Source of the DNA: Ophiothrix spiculata
Lineage: Eukaryota > Echinodermata > Ophiuroidea > Amphilepidida > Ophiotrichidae
DNA: 34,724 nt
Reading direction: 5' to 3' (one strand)
Assembly (NCBI GenBank): GCA_000969725.1
Contig: JXSR01S065168.1
Shown here: positions 21,661 to 30,848 of the stretch, one piece after another
Position numbering within the stretch: position 1 is the stretch's first letter
Layout of the letters: each line of letters starts with the position of its first letter
Notes under the pieces: model-generated
Database searches by the model: none
The model's input: the letters and a program-made list of their open reading frames with translations, nothing else
What the model was told of the DNA's origin: nothing
Made by a program: the position numbers and the translations under genes

Positions 21661-21950
21661 ACTTTAAACTTTCTCTTCATATTGGCAAAACTAAAGCTCA
21701 ATTTATTTTATTTGGGACCAAAAGAAAGCTTAAATCAATTCAGGATTTCTCACTTGAAGTGGTATCACAATTAGCACCTCAACGTCTGTTAAATATTTGG
21801 GGTCATCCTTGACAATACTCTTTCTGGTGATTCCATTGCTTCAAATTTAATCAAAAAGGCAAACGGGAGACGCACATTTTTTATACAGGAATTCTCATTG
21901 CTTAAACATAAAATTCCGCAAGACATCGTCATCAGCACTAATAATGTGTC
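21600..21950 (+). pseudogene. Decayed non-LTR retrotransposon reverse transcriptase fragment
   Basis: One frame (about 21655-21790) reads KLSLHIGKTKAQFILFGTKR, then KLKSIQDFSLEV. A frameshift near 21790 leads to a second frame reading FGVILDNTLSGDSIASNLIK, then KANGR and a region like FSLLKHKIPQ. This order (SL-x-GKT-x-x-I-F-G, then K-x-LGV-x-LD-x-LS, then the KK-x-x-x-R stretch) is the C-terminal part of LINE reverse transcriptases just after the catalytic core. The YADD region is not visible, so only the thumb-side piece remains. It is broken by a frameshift and stops and is inactive. It abuts block E on the left and an inverted family C fragment on the right. Confidence 0.8.
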
Positions 21951-21984
21951 ATTTCATTATAGGTGATCAATTTTAAGGAAAAAA

Positions 21985-22095
21985 AATATTACAATTTTCG
22001 GTGCAAATTACGTGTCGTCATAATTATGTAACGTTTTGACACATTTTCATTATCCTGATATCAATGGAAAGAAGAGACACTATACTATATTGCAG
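21985..22095 (-). mobile_element. Family C fragment, inverted
   Basis: 'cgtcataattatgtaacg' and 'atatcaatggaaagaagaga' match the complement of 6480-6545 in the complete family C copy. The CRE octamer is degenerate here. Only the middle of the element is present. Confidence 0.6.
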
Positions 22096-22544
22096 TACCA
22101 AACAACTTAACGTTTGCAGTCCAAATTTCAATATCACAGGTTGAGAGTCATGTTACATGGAAAGGCTTTAGGTTCAGCAACTATAACAAATGACACAACA
22201 TGATTCATATCCTTCAAAAAGGCAAGACACTATAATTTCGGTAAAACGTATTTTCTTTGAGTGTAATTCTTATCTTCCGATACTGATATGTGTAAAAAGT
22301 GTCTTGGATTTGAGAATATTTTTTTTAATAACATGATAATATTAAACAAGTTTTTATTATCGATAAGGAATGTCAAGTATCAGTAGTATAGGGCGATATT
22401 GTTTTTGTTCAGCTTAGTTTAAAAGTAATGAAAAGAAATCAGATTCATTTCATAGTCTTCCTAATATAACACGTTGGAATTATAATTAAGTGATAAAAAG
22501 ATAGAAGATAGAAAGACATCATTGCATTAAATGGACGCCTAATA

Positions 22545-22893
22545 CCATCATAACGCAGAACAAAAAGCTTCTTTTTCAAGTATAGCAATATCCGCCGTGT
22601 TATTATCAACTTGATGCATTGTGGCGGCGTCTTAAACTCATAAAATAGTGGTTGAAAATTCATGCTTAGCCAATGGCTTCACGGAAACCGCATACTCGCA
22701 TACTGACAAAACTTGAATGAAACACGTCTTTATAACCTTCAAGCATCACATGTTACTTCTCGTTTAAGATCTTCTCATTAACATTCAGAAACTATTCTTC
22801 AGGGCAATTTCCATCTCATCGCATCTAATTCGGTTACATCTTGTTGCCGTATTGATGAAATTGCTCATTTTGTAGTTGTGAGTGCTGGATGTA
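22545..22893 (+). repeat. Block A, copy 5
   Basis: Contains the core at about 22611-22632 and the usual 3' end 'gtgagtgctggatgtatatt' joined to B. Block P precedes it (22385-22540), with a TTAA at the position where the family C element entered the first P copy. Confidence 0.85.
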
Positions 22894-23530
22894 TATTGCC
22901 TTTGAATAAGGGAAGAAAGAAGGAAAGAGAACGGAATTAAGGCAACCTTAATTGGTTTGTTATTACATGTAGCTCATGTACATAACGTTGCCACAGAACA
23001 TGAGATCTAAATTGGATTTAATAACTGTTCTAAAAGGAATTCAATTATGAAGCACTTAAGATGTTGGCATCATAATATAAGGCATAGATGAAAACACTTA
23101 CTTTAAAAATATGAGATGTTTTTTTCTTTGTTTCTAATTATAACAAATACTAAACTATACTGTAAGTTAGTCATACTTTTTTATATTTATTGTAAACTAG
23201 CTTGCACAAATAACTACCGAAATAAATAATTAAATACATAAACAGCCATCAGTTTCACACGTTACTTGATTTCCACAAGATTGTTTTTCGCTGACACTGG
23301 TATTCAAAAGTGTCTCAAATTGAAAATGATCTCATAATGTATCTCACTTTGCTTATTTTTTTTTGTTTAAGTAAAATTAGATACATTATGAGATGATTCT
23401 TAATTTGAGACACCTTTGCCAATTTGAGATACTTTTGAAAACTAGTGTGAGGTTTTACATTTGCCATTAAATATTTTCCCACGAAGCTTTGAGCAATATA
23501 ATACACTTTGTGTAAAGGGTAGAAATTCAA
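22894..23530 (+). repeat. Block B, copy 4, with foldback insertion
   Basis: A full B block except for 155 bases inserted at 23294-23448. It ends at 'agggtagaaattc', where a second, half copy of the same foldback element begins at 23531. Confidence 0.8.
23294..23448. mobile_element. Foldback (palindromic) element, 155 bp
   Basis: Begins ACACTGGTATTCAAAAGTGT and ends as the complement of ACACTAGTTTTCAAAAGTAT. The arms continue through 'tctcaaatt' and 'atctcataatgtatct' on both sides of a short A/T-rich centre, so almost the whole element folds back on itself. Comparison with 10670-10690 and 8690-8705 shows block B without it. A half copy lies at 23531-23612 and a short end fragment at 27067-27081. 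Confidence 0.85.
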
Positions 23531-23612
23531 ACACTGGTATTCAAAAGCATCTCAAATTGGCAAAAGTGTCTCAAATTGAAAATGATCTCATAATGTATCT
23601 CACTTTGCTTAT
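23531..23612 (+). mobile_element. Half copy of the foldback element
   Basis: The left arm only, ACACTGGTATTCAAAAGC to 'actttgcttatta', joined at about 23620 to the 3' part of an A block ('cgttacttcttatcaaagat'). The junction looks like a deletion or recombination between the foldback and an A block. Confidence 0.75.
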
Positions 23613-23624
23613 TATTTTATCGCA

Positions 23625-23790
23625 CGTTACTTCTTATCAAAGATCTTCTCAGTAACATTCACCTACTATTCTTCAGGGCAACTTCCATCTCTTTGTTTAA
23701 TCACTCTTTTTATTAGCAAAAGACAAAATTTACAATATACCAGATGCAAAGATGAAGAACGTACAGGTCAACAAAAGTCCAAGCTTAGGT
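23625..23790 (+). repeat. Block A fragment with a shared insertion junction
   Basis: The A-block 3' part stops at 'ggcaacttccatctc' and is followed by 'ttgtttaatcactc' and 'aaagacaaaatttacaatat'. The identical junction is at 24555-24630. Both places therefore descend from one A block that had already received the insertion. Confidence 0.7.
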
Positions 23791-24062
23791 TAAGCTTACT
23801 GCAGTAAAACAACAATGGACTAAATGGTCCAATATTGTAAGTTAACTCCATATAAAATCACTGCTTAATGTAGTAATTTATACTTGTATCTTGATGTCAG
23901 CTCCAGAAGTTCCACACATTACTTCTGACAGTGTTAAATGCAAAAAAAATGCTCACAGAAATGACAATTTTATGTCAACAATCACTAACAAACGCTTTCC
24001 TCACCGACCATGCATATTCAAGAAACTTGCCGACCCACAGCCTCGATTTCAAATTTCGTATT

Positions 24063-24262
24063 TGACTCAGTAATTTATGTAAATAAGTCAAAAGTCGTTA
24101 TTGACTCAAAATTCTCCAACAAGTGAGTCAATATGGTATCATCTTAAATTGTACTCACTATTGGAGTATCTGTGAGTCAATTATGATTCACGCATAGTGT
24201 CATAACTGAGTCAATTTGTACATGACTCACGTAAAATAAAGCAAAACGAGTGAATTGACTCA
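24063..24262. promoter_or_regulatory. Cluster of seven AP-1 type sites (TGA[C/G]TCA)
   Basis: Exact heptamers at 24063-24069, 24102-24108, 24124-24130, 24173-24179, 24207-24213, 24223-24229 and 24256-24262. Most share a wider context ATTGACTCA(G/C) on one strand or the other. TGA[C/G]TCA is the classical Jun/Fos (AP-1) and yeast GCN4 bZIP core. The cluster lies in sequence absent from segment copy 1. It may be a regulatory cluster or merely the internal repeat of an unrecognised element. Confidence 0.5.
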
Positions 24263-24284
24263 GTAAATATTTTGTGTGTACTCA

Positions 24285-25052
24285 GCAAAACAAAAAGTGT
24301 CTTTTTTCAAGCATTCCAATATCCACCATGCTATCCAATCAAGCACTGCAATTATCAACTTGATGCATTGTGGCGGCGTCTTTACCATAAAATAGTTGTA
24401 AATATTCATGCTTAGCCGAAAGCTTCACAGAAACTGCACACTCGCATACTCGCAAAACATGAATGAAACACGTCTCTTCAACCTCCAAGCATCACACGTT
24501 ACTTCTTATCTAGGATCTTCTCAGTAACATTCAGCTACTATTCTTCAGGGCAACTTCCATCTCATGTTGTTTAATCACTCGTTATTATCAAAAGACAAAA
24601 TTTACAATATACCAGATGCAAAGATGAAGAACATACAGAAAGCCCAGGTCATATGTTAAGGTCAACAAAATAACCTTGACATGGTGCAGGGCAGACAATA
24701 CAAAACAGGACAATATAAGAAAAAAAAAGAGTGAAGCAAAACCCAAACACGGAGACAACAGATCCGAAGGCCTATAATTTGAGGTGGGGTTGATTTTCGG
24801 AACCCCATGATGGCTCGTGGCGAGCATTCCAGATTGTATAACTGGAGAGAAGCGCAATTCTACTGAGTTCTTTTTTCAGGAATCGAGGTGGTTTGGCTTT
24901 TATGAAGGAAAACATCTCAGAAACACTTTTAGTGTTTTCTGGTGTTATCAAACCGCGCTACCCGATCTCGAAGCAAATAAGATTACACTTATTCATCTAA
25001 TTCAGTTATATCTTCTTGCTGTGTTGATGAAATAACTGTTGTGAGTGCTAGA
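24285..25052 (+). repeat. Block A, copy 7, split by an insertion
   Basis: A runs from about 24285 to 24562, is broken by about 425 bases, and resumes near 24990 with 'ttcatctaattcagttatat' to 'gtgagtgctagatgtctgat'. The insert starts with the same 'ttgtttaatcactc' as at 23691. It contains 'gaccttgacatggtgc'-like sequence on one strand and an unrecognised 89-codon minus frame (24588-24857). It could be a retroposon 3' piece, but I see no diagnostic domain. Confidence 0.7.
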
Positions 25053-25475
25053 TGTCTGATGCTATTGAATTAGGGAAGAAAAAGGAATGACAACGGAATT
25101 AAGGCAACCTGTCCTTAAGTGGTGTGTTATTACATGTAGCTCGTGTATATAATTTTGCCACAAAACGATGGGTCTAAATAATTTTTGGACTCAACACCGA
25201 TCGAAAAAAAAAATCAAGTCCGAAGCACTTAAGATGCTGGCATCATGCAAAAACACAGAAATAGAGGCACGTATTTCAGTAAGATCAAATGATGTTTATT
25301 TTATTTCGAACATGACATGACTATGTTGATGACAACTATTTCACAACTTTGAACTTAGTGTTTATACCCCTGAGAAAATAAAAAGTACAATTAGCATCAC
25401 CACATTTAAAAAAAAAAGAACATTATTGCTCATGCATGGGTTGAGTTTACTTTAAAAGGAAACATTCCCAAGAAT
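25053..25475 (+). repeat. Block B, copy 5 (5' part)
   Basis: Matches 11190-11580 closely ('gaatgacaacggaattaagg', 'caagtccgaagc'). Homology ends near 25475, where different sequence follows in each copy. Confidence 0.8.
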
Positions 25476-25490
25476 TACATTGACAAAATA

Positions 25491-25990
25491 ACCGTAAAAT
25501 TACAGTTTTTTTAACGGCCAGCAGGCTGTTAATTATGCCTTCATTTTACATGCGTAAGTTTTACAAGGGATTTCTCGTAATGGTATGGTTGATGGAAATA
25601 TACGGGTTAATGCCTGTTAATTTAGTATTATTTTCCTGTAAAAAATTCAGTAGTCGGAAAAAGTTCCGTTGATTAATATCAAAAAGTGACAATTTGACAC
25701 CGCAGAAAATATATACTAAATATTAAACACTTAATTTGCACACTGATTATTGCAAACATGTGTTGTATCAAGACAAATCCGTAAAATAATAGTAAAATTG
25801 CCGGCAGCAAATTTTCTGGTACTTTTTTTTCCTTTCTAGTAGTTTTACGAGTTGGTAATTTGTTACGGGAAATGTATAATTTTTACAGAATGTGTTCCGT
25901 AAAAGTTTCGTACACTTCATATATCTTTTGCGGAACAATCTCCGTAAAAAAATGTTCCGTAAAATTACATATTTCCCGTAATAAATACCA
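25491..25990. mobile_element. CCGTAAAA-rich element, unclassified
   Basis: Sequence unique to segment copy 2, with recurrent CCGTAAAA or its complement near 25492, 25788, 25907, 25951 and 25964, and 'ttaacggccagcaggctgtt' near the left. Similar TTTTACGG-repeating elements exist in animal genomes. I cannot assign a superfamily, and the boundaries are approximate. The open frame 25860-26060 is a product of the repeat. Confidence 0.45.
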
Positions 25991-25996
25991 ACCGAT

Positions 25997-26052
25997 GATA
26001 CGATGTATATGTCCTGAAAACAGGATGAGATACGATGTCTATGTCCTGAAAA
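25997..26052 (+). repeat. Short tandem duplication, 32-bp period
   Basis: GATACGATGTATATGTCCTG at 25997 and GATACGATGTCTATGTCCTG at 26029 differ at one base. Only one comparable unit ('gatgagtcccgaaaagag') is found at the paralogous place near 12953. Confidence 0.85.
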
Positions 26053-26370
26053 GAGTGTAATAGAATTTTACTGAAGAGCTTGTTAAAAAGAAATGTAACG
26101 CTTGAAGGTAAAAAGACGGGTTTCATTCATGTCATGTGAGAAAAAAAAGCCAATTACATCAATTCATAGCAACAGCTTGAGTTACGACGCCCTTTTCTCG
26201 GAGACACAATCATTATGCTTAGAATATCAGTTTACACATTGTTTGGACATCTCTGAAAGCACTACTTGAATGAATCAACTGTGAGTGTGTATGGCTATCT
26301 AGATCGCAAATACCACAGAAGACTAATCAAGGGGTGTGAATACACATTGAGGAACAAATACCTTTAACCT

Positions 26371-26520
26371 AAAGGCGGTGTCACACATCACCGTACCGTA
26401 CGAATAACGTACTAATAACGAACTTGTGTGGTAATCGATATTACATGTATTTCAATGACAACTCCAGTGTACGTTATTAGTACGTTATGCGTACGTTTTG
26501 TGATGTGTGACACCGCCTTT
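26371..26520. mobile_element. 150-bp palindromic MITE, TA-flanked
   Basis: The ends AAAGGCGGTGTCACACATCA are identical on both sides in inverted orientation, and arm similarity continues for about 55 bases (CGTACG/CATAACGTACTAATAACG). If the element starts at AAGGCGG, a TA lies on each side. The paralogous region near 13277-13290 lacks it. It is non-coding. Confidence 0.85.
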
Positions 26521-27066
26521 AAGCCGGTGTCACACATCACCGTATAGATGAAAACGTACGAATAACGTACACTGTTTTGAATGTACGGTGATGTTCGTTA
26601 TGCATTTGGTAGAAACATGTTCAATCCGGTGGAAATGCGTTTTGAATACGTTAAGTACGTTGTGTTGTTTTGAGCAAGGTCAAAACTCTCAGCACTAGAG
26701 AAATATTATAATGAAACTTGCGAACCGGAAGGTGTGAAGAGGTATTATTGTCAAGTGGGGATATACCTTGGCGATTGTCTCATACGTTTCTAATTCGTTT
26801 TGCACGTTCCTCATACTTATTGGATTCGTTTAGTACGGCACTCGTCCGGTTCTCATTCGGCGTAGTTCAGTGAGACGAGCAACTTGTCCGCTTCTTATCC
26901 GCAAGTCGTACGGTCATCGTACGGTCTATTCGTTTCATGTTCGTCAGTCAATACGTTGATTGTATGGATTTTTTCACCGTATATAATCTCTCGCAACCGT
27001 ATAGCCTGAAATTTGTACTTTATCCATACGTTTTGGCTCAATACGGTGATGTGTGACACCGCTTTT
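26521..27066. mobile_element. About 545-bp relative of the adjacent MITE
   Basis: The left end AGCCGGTGTCACACATCACC and the complement of the right end, AAAGCGGTGTCACACATCACC less its first base, are near-identical to the ends of the 150-bp element. It begins immediately where that element stops, so it probably used the TA duplicated by its neighbour, or the reverse. The interior is rich in TACG/CGTA motifs. The open frame 26895-27080 spans its right end and is not a gene. Confidence 0.8.
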
Positions 27067-27364
27067 ACACTAGTTTTCAAATATTAAAGTATTAGAATAA
27101 TAGTATCAACATGTTTCATACTCGTTTCATTACTCGGAGAGAGCGTGGTCTTGTAGATACACTACTAAAATGTAATCCATCGTAAAAAGAACCAGAAAAG
27201 ATTAAAAGATATCACTAAAACCTTGAAAACTACCTTCAAGTATCATACGTTTCTTTTTATATACAATCTTCTTATTAAATTCTACTTCACTCCTTATGGA
27301 ACATAGTTATTAAAATGCCACCTGTAATGTTAAACCTCATAGCATGCACAATGGTGACATCAAA

Positions 27365-27518
27365 ATGTCCGAGACTTCAACAACTCCAACTTTGATGGCT
27401 TACGCCACCCCCTCAATTACGTAATACCCTCCAATTGTTCATCAAAGGAATTCAAACGATATTACTTTAATGCCCAGGGACGGTTGCTATTGCATTAATG
27501 TGTGACGGGGGAAAATAC
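27365..27518 (+). mobile_element. Family C interior fragment
   Basis: 'caactttgatggcttacgcc', 'catcaaaggaattcaaacga' and 'gtgacggggg' match 13550-13680. It ends at the TTAA where the 533-bp element entered. Confidence 0.6.
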
Positions 27519-27522
27519 TTAA

Positions 27523-28055
27523 AGGGACTAGTCTAGATTCCACTTAGAATTAAAAACCTATGAAAATGCTCTAAATAAAGCTTAAAAGTGTAGTAATATC
27601 CAAAAAAAAAAAAAAAATTAAACACAAATGGCTCAAACTGAGAGACAACTAATTTGCAATATATCATTCTTTAATGGTGGTGTGACTAGCTTGTGTTTTC
27701 TGAATCCTAAATTTGTACCCCAGATCTGGATTTACCAGATAAAAATCAAACAAAGCTCTTAGAGATAATTTAATACATATTAAAGGAGAAATAATATCAT
27801 CAAAAATAATTTGTTTTTCCATCATATGTGTAGAAACAAACTCTTTTTAAATTTTGAAACTAGAAACACTGTTTTCACATCTTTTTTGTCGCCGGCGACA
27901 ACAAATAAAGCAGGTAAAGATTTGTAATTTTCCCCAGTATTCCTTAAAATTATGGAAAACTACTTGTAGGTTATATTACTATTAACATGTTCAACCGATT
28001 CATGTAAAAAAATATGTAGGTAAAATATTAGTTGGAAGAATCTAAGCCAGTCCCT
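27523..28055. mobile_element. 533-bp piggyBac-like element (TTAA)
   Basis: Flanked by TTAA at 27519-27522 and 28056-28059. The ends AGGGACTAGTCTAGATTC and, in complement, AGGGACTGGCTTAGATTC match at 15 of 18 positions. The empty site at 13665-13680 reads 'aatacttaaggagagt' with a single TTAA. The interior has an A-rich run near 27602-27617 and a 16-bp palindrome TTGTCGCCGGCGACAA at 27886-27901. No transposase is visible, so it is a non-autonomous element. Confidence 0.85.
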
Positions 28056-28109
28056 TTAATGGGGGTTACTACTGGAATCATTTTAAAGACGTATCAAACC
28101 ATACCCTAT

Positions 28110-28656
28110 TGTTTGCTCTACGGATACCACATTCTCTCGTATACTCGCATAACTTGAATGAAACACTCCAAGACAAGTCTTTAAACCTTCAAGCATCACG
28201 CGTTACTTTTTATTTATGCTATTTTCAGAAACATTCGGCTCCATACGTTGGGGCAACTTTCATCTCAACGCATCTATCTAATTCGGTTGCATCTTACTGC
28301 GATGTTAAAAACATTACTCACTATTATAGCTGTCTCACTTATAAAGAGTGTCTGATTCCTCTGAATACGGAAATAAAGAATTTGTTGGATAACGGGAATA
28401 AAGGAAATCTAAATGGTTTGTAGCACGTGAATGGTGATTTAAACTTGTCCTGTAAGTTTGAGTCTTCTAGCAATATTTTTGCGACTCCAAAATTCGCAAG
28501 GTTGCAACAACCCCCTACACCCCAACTGTGAAGGGCTACGCTACACCCATTTTAGATGGTACTCCCTATTTTTCATCAAAATGACCGCAAATGATATAAA
28601 AGAGAAAACTTACATGTCTAGTGTCGGTTGTTTTTTGCATTTATACTGTTTAAAGT
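28110..28656 (+). repeat. Divergent A block followed by family C fragment
   Basis: Matches 13712-14242 with few changes. A-like features span about 28140-28365, and the C-like part starts at 'caaggttgcaacaacccc' near 28497. The frames 28109-28423 and 28458-28703 are open in both segment copies only because the DNA is similar. They do not hold in other family members. Confidence 0.7.
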
Positions 28657-28810
28657 TGAACTTTATCCGCAAGTCTGACGTTTTATATATGATTTTGTTA
28701 TGAACACCTTTGTGTCCCCTACGGATCAATCTAGATAAACAAACAAACACGAGCCTTAAATGATGGAAGACTTTAAACCGTTTTTCACAACACAAAAGTT
28801 GAAAACATAC

Positions 28811-28858
28811 CTTGGAATTTCCAAACGAGATCCTTCTTTTTTCATCAGCAAGATGAGA
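28811..28858 (-). other. Inverted paralogue of the 48-nt exon in left arm
   Basis: On the minus strand it encodes SHLADEKRRISFGNSK, followed by AAG|GTATGT. The upstream AG is kept, but the pyrimidine tract is poor ('gatctgagtcag'), so if either arm is used as an exon the right one is more likely. Confidence 0.2.
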
Positions 28859-28996
28859 CTGACTCAGATCGTGACCTTTGGGTACTTGACATGAGAACAG
28901 TCTCGTAGACTCCCGAAAGTTTGTGTCGGCCCCCGTCTCGGTTCAGCGTCGGTTTGTGCAGTCGTATGTAACCTACTTTCTTAACACCCCTTTCAG

Positions 28997-29044
28997 TCTC
29001 ATTTCGCTGATGAAAAACGAAGGATCTCGTTTGAAAATTCCGAG
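28997..29044 (+). other. Candidate 48-nt exon in right arm
   Basis: Bounded by 'ttaacacccctttcag' with a good pyrimidine tract and by GAG|GTATGT. In phase 0 it encodes SHFADEKRRISFENSE. The left-arm version has the same length and open frame with three amino-acid changes and one synonymous codon change. No domain is recognised in 16 residues. It could be a true small exon of an unseen gene, or chance splice-like sequence in a repeat. Confidence 0.3.
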
Positions 29045-29318
29045 GTATGTTTTCAACTTTTGTGTTGTGAAAAAAGGTTTAAAATCTTCCATCATGTTAT
29101 ACGGACACAGGTGAGCTTTCATGAATTAACTGTGTTGAGTGGACAATTTTCAATTCTAAGAAACTCATTTTTGCTCTGTTGCTATTAAAACAACTTCATT
29201 TTTTGCAGAACTCTGTCAAGATATAGATACATTGTCAAGGATCATAAAAACAAGAAAAAAACAAAATTTGTAATTTCTACTTTTCTTTAAATTATTTTGT
29301 TTCTGTTAAGAATACAGT

Positions 29319-29625
29319 GGACTTAACACGTTTTGACCAAAAATAGGCACATTTGCGTATTGACTTTTTTGAATAAAACACCATCAGTCGCGCGTAGACC
29401 GGGTTGAACTTAATACATTTTGGCAAAATGACTTGCATATGATTATTACTACATGTAGATACTTTAGCTTAGAAGCTACACATTTCTATTAATATCTCAA
29501 TTTTGAAGATGGTGGACTTAACACGGTTTTGAAATAAGCTCTTTAAATTAATATTGATGACAAAATCATTAGGGTTTATTTATTAATGATGAATTTCAAG
29601 TAACAGTGTGATTTTTTATTTCGAT
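29319..29625 (+). repeat. GGACTTAACACG motif array, segment copy 2
   Basis: Motifs start at 29319, 29406 (TTAATACATTTTGG variant) and 29514. They correspond to those at 14906, 14993 and 15108. A single 107-bp-type unit follows the third, compared with two and a half in copy 1. Confidence 0.85.
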
Positions 29626-29831
29626 TTATATCTAAGCTCTGTTAACTGAATATACATATATTTAAAAAAAAATGTGTACACAAAACACGTAATGTGTGCG
29701 TACACGTAAACTTAAACGATGTAGAGTGTTAAAAGTAAAACAAAAATAAGGATTTAACTACGAAAGAATGCATCAAGAGAAAGTTTTAAAACTTTGTTTT
29801 CTAGAGTTTTTTTCCTCTTCACAAATACTAG

Positions 29832-30224
29832 AGATGTTTCTGTCTGGTACCCCTTGAACTTCTCATTGTGGAGGTTTTAATATTGAACGAAAATATTGCG
29901 GATATAGTTTTCTTCGAAATCTTGCATGAGCATGCCAGAACGTGTGACAGCACAATTCAAAACTGGGCCAAACCATATTATTTACGATTTCAATATCTGT
30001 TTTGGATTTTGTGACATTTTGTCGATATATCTCATTCATATTTGACCGATGTTTTACATATTTTCATGTTTGGACATGGATTAGCTGTGTTCATCTTGTT
30101 TTTCATATTCAAGAGCCTGGACTTCATTGCTGGAGATAATATGGTCTACCATGCGCCAATGATAACCTTTAAAATAGGTATGGTTCTAAACTTAGTCCTG
30201 TTTCCATACAACCTTATTAAGTAA
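29832..30224 (+). pseudogene. Exon-like frame with one internal TGA, copy 2
   Basis: Starts after a strong acceptor-like stretch ('tttttcctcttcacaaatac', TAG) in phase 0 and runs 130 codons to TAA at 30222-30224. The only interruption is TGA at codon 61 (30012-30014), exactly as in 15590-15976. The first part reads like VPLELLIVEVLILNENIADI, with a later IQNWAKPYYLRFQYLF. After the TGA comes HIFMFGHGLAVFILFFIF, likely a membrane helix. Copy 2 has several changes after codon 94 (for example SLDF for HMYC) without stops. Third-position-biased substitution argues that selection acted on this frame for some time. Family unknown; a C-terminal piece of a receptor or channel is possible. No upstream exons are identified with confidence. 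Confidence 0.4.
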
Positions 30225-30539
30225 ATACTGGTACTAAACATTTTTTTTTTCTGAAGTCATTATCTACATTTATTTCTAAATTTTAGCATATTTTTCTGTC
30301 ACGATCATGTAGAAATAATAACTTAAAGATAATAGACTTACTGAAAGGTCTAGGCGACGTGTTACAAAAAGGTATCAGTAAGACGAACATTAACGGAATT
30401 TCAAGACTATTGTCATTGTTCCTCTGAGACTCAATGCCTCAAACATAACATTTTCTTTGTTACGTTAAATGTTATTTAACACTAACCTCTTACGCCACTT
30501 CTCAGTTTAAAAGTTTTCACCTCGGATATCTGCAACTTA

Positions 30540-30645
30540 AAAAGGCGGGATTCACCTTGGATTCGAGCCCAGTCCACCTCCTGCTCCCAATACCATTATC
30601 AATATGTCAAGCCATAGAGCAGGCGCCGCCAATGACCCGTTGGAT
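30540..30645 (-). other. tRNA-derived relic with B-box
   Basis: On the minus strand GGGCTCGAATCC is close to the tRNA B box GGTTCGANNCC and is preceded by 'ggcggcgcctgctctatggc', which could be a decayed A-box side. Cloverleaf pairing is not convincing. This is probably a SINE or tRNA pseudogene fragment, found only in segment copy 2. Confidence 0.25.
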
Positions 30646-30848
30646 ACATGGATACATTTAGCTGTAAAATAAATAGAGACGCATATAAGAGCATGCAAAC
30701 AAACGGCCTAGCATTTATAATGCTGATCATGCTAAACCATTTCTGTACATTAAAGTCCCACTACTGGACGATGTCTGTACACCAAATGTTTTGAAGGCTG
30801 AAACATAAGTCGACACGTCACATAGAGTATGTTATAAGTAGTTCTTAC

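Larger units (their letters stand above)
28760..29095. repeat. 103-bp inverted repeat, 130-bp loop
   Basis: Left arm 28760-28862 and right arm 28993-29095 are equal in length and differ at 7 of 103 positions in inverted orientation. The spacer (28863-28992) is GC-richer than its surroundings. The counterpart in segment copy 1 is the 620-N gap. The arms contain an exon-like 48-nt core, described separately. Confidence 0.95.

Noticed and set aside
23294-23612. CRISPR-like spaced repeats, considered also for the A-B blocks
   Set aside because: The repeats are palindromic element arms or long blocks with irregular spacing, and the sequence is eukaryotic in character. There are no short regular repeats with unique spacers and no cas genes.
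24588-24857. 89-codon minus-strand frame
   Set aside because: It lies in an insertion shared in part with 23691-23790, where it is not open. No reverse-transcriptase or other domain is visible.
26895-27080. 61-codon minus-strand frame
   Set aside because: It crosses the terminal repeat of a MITE.
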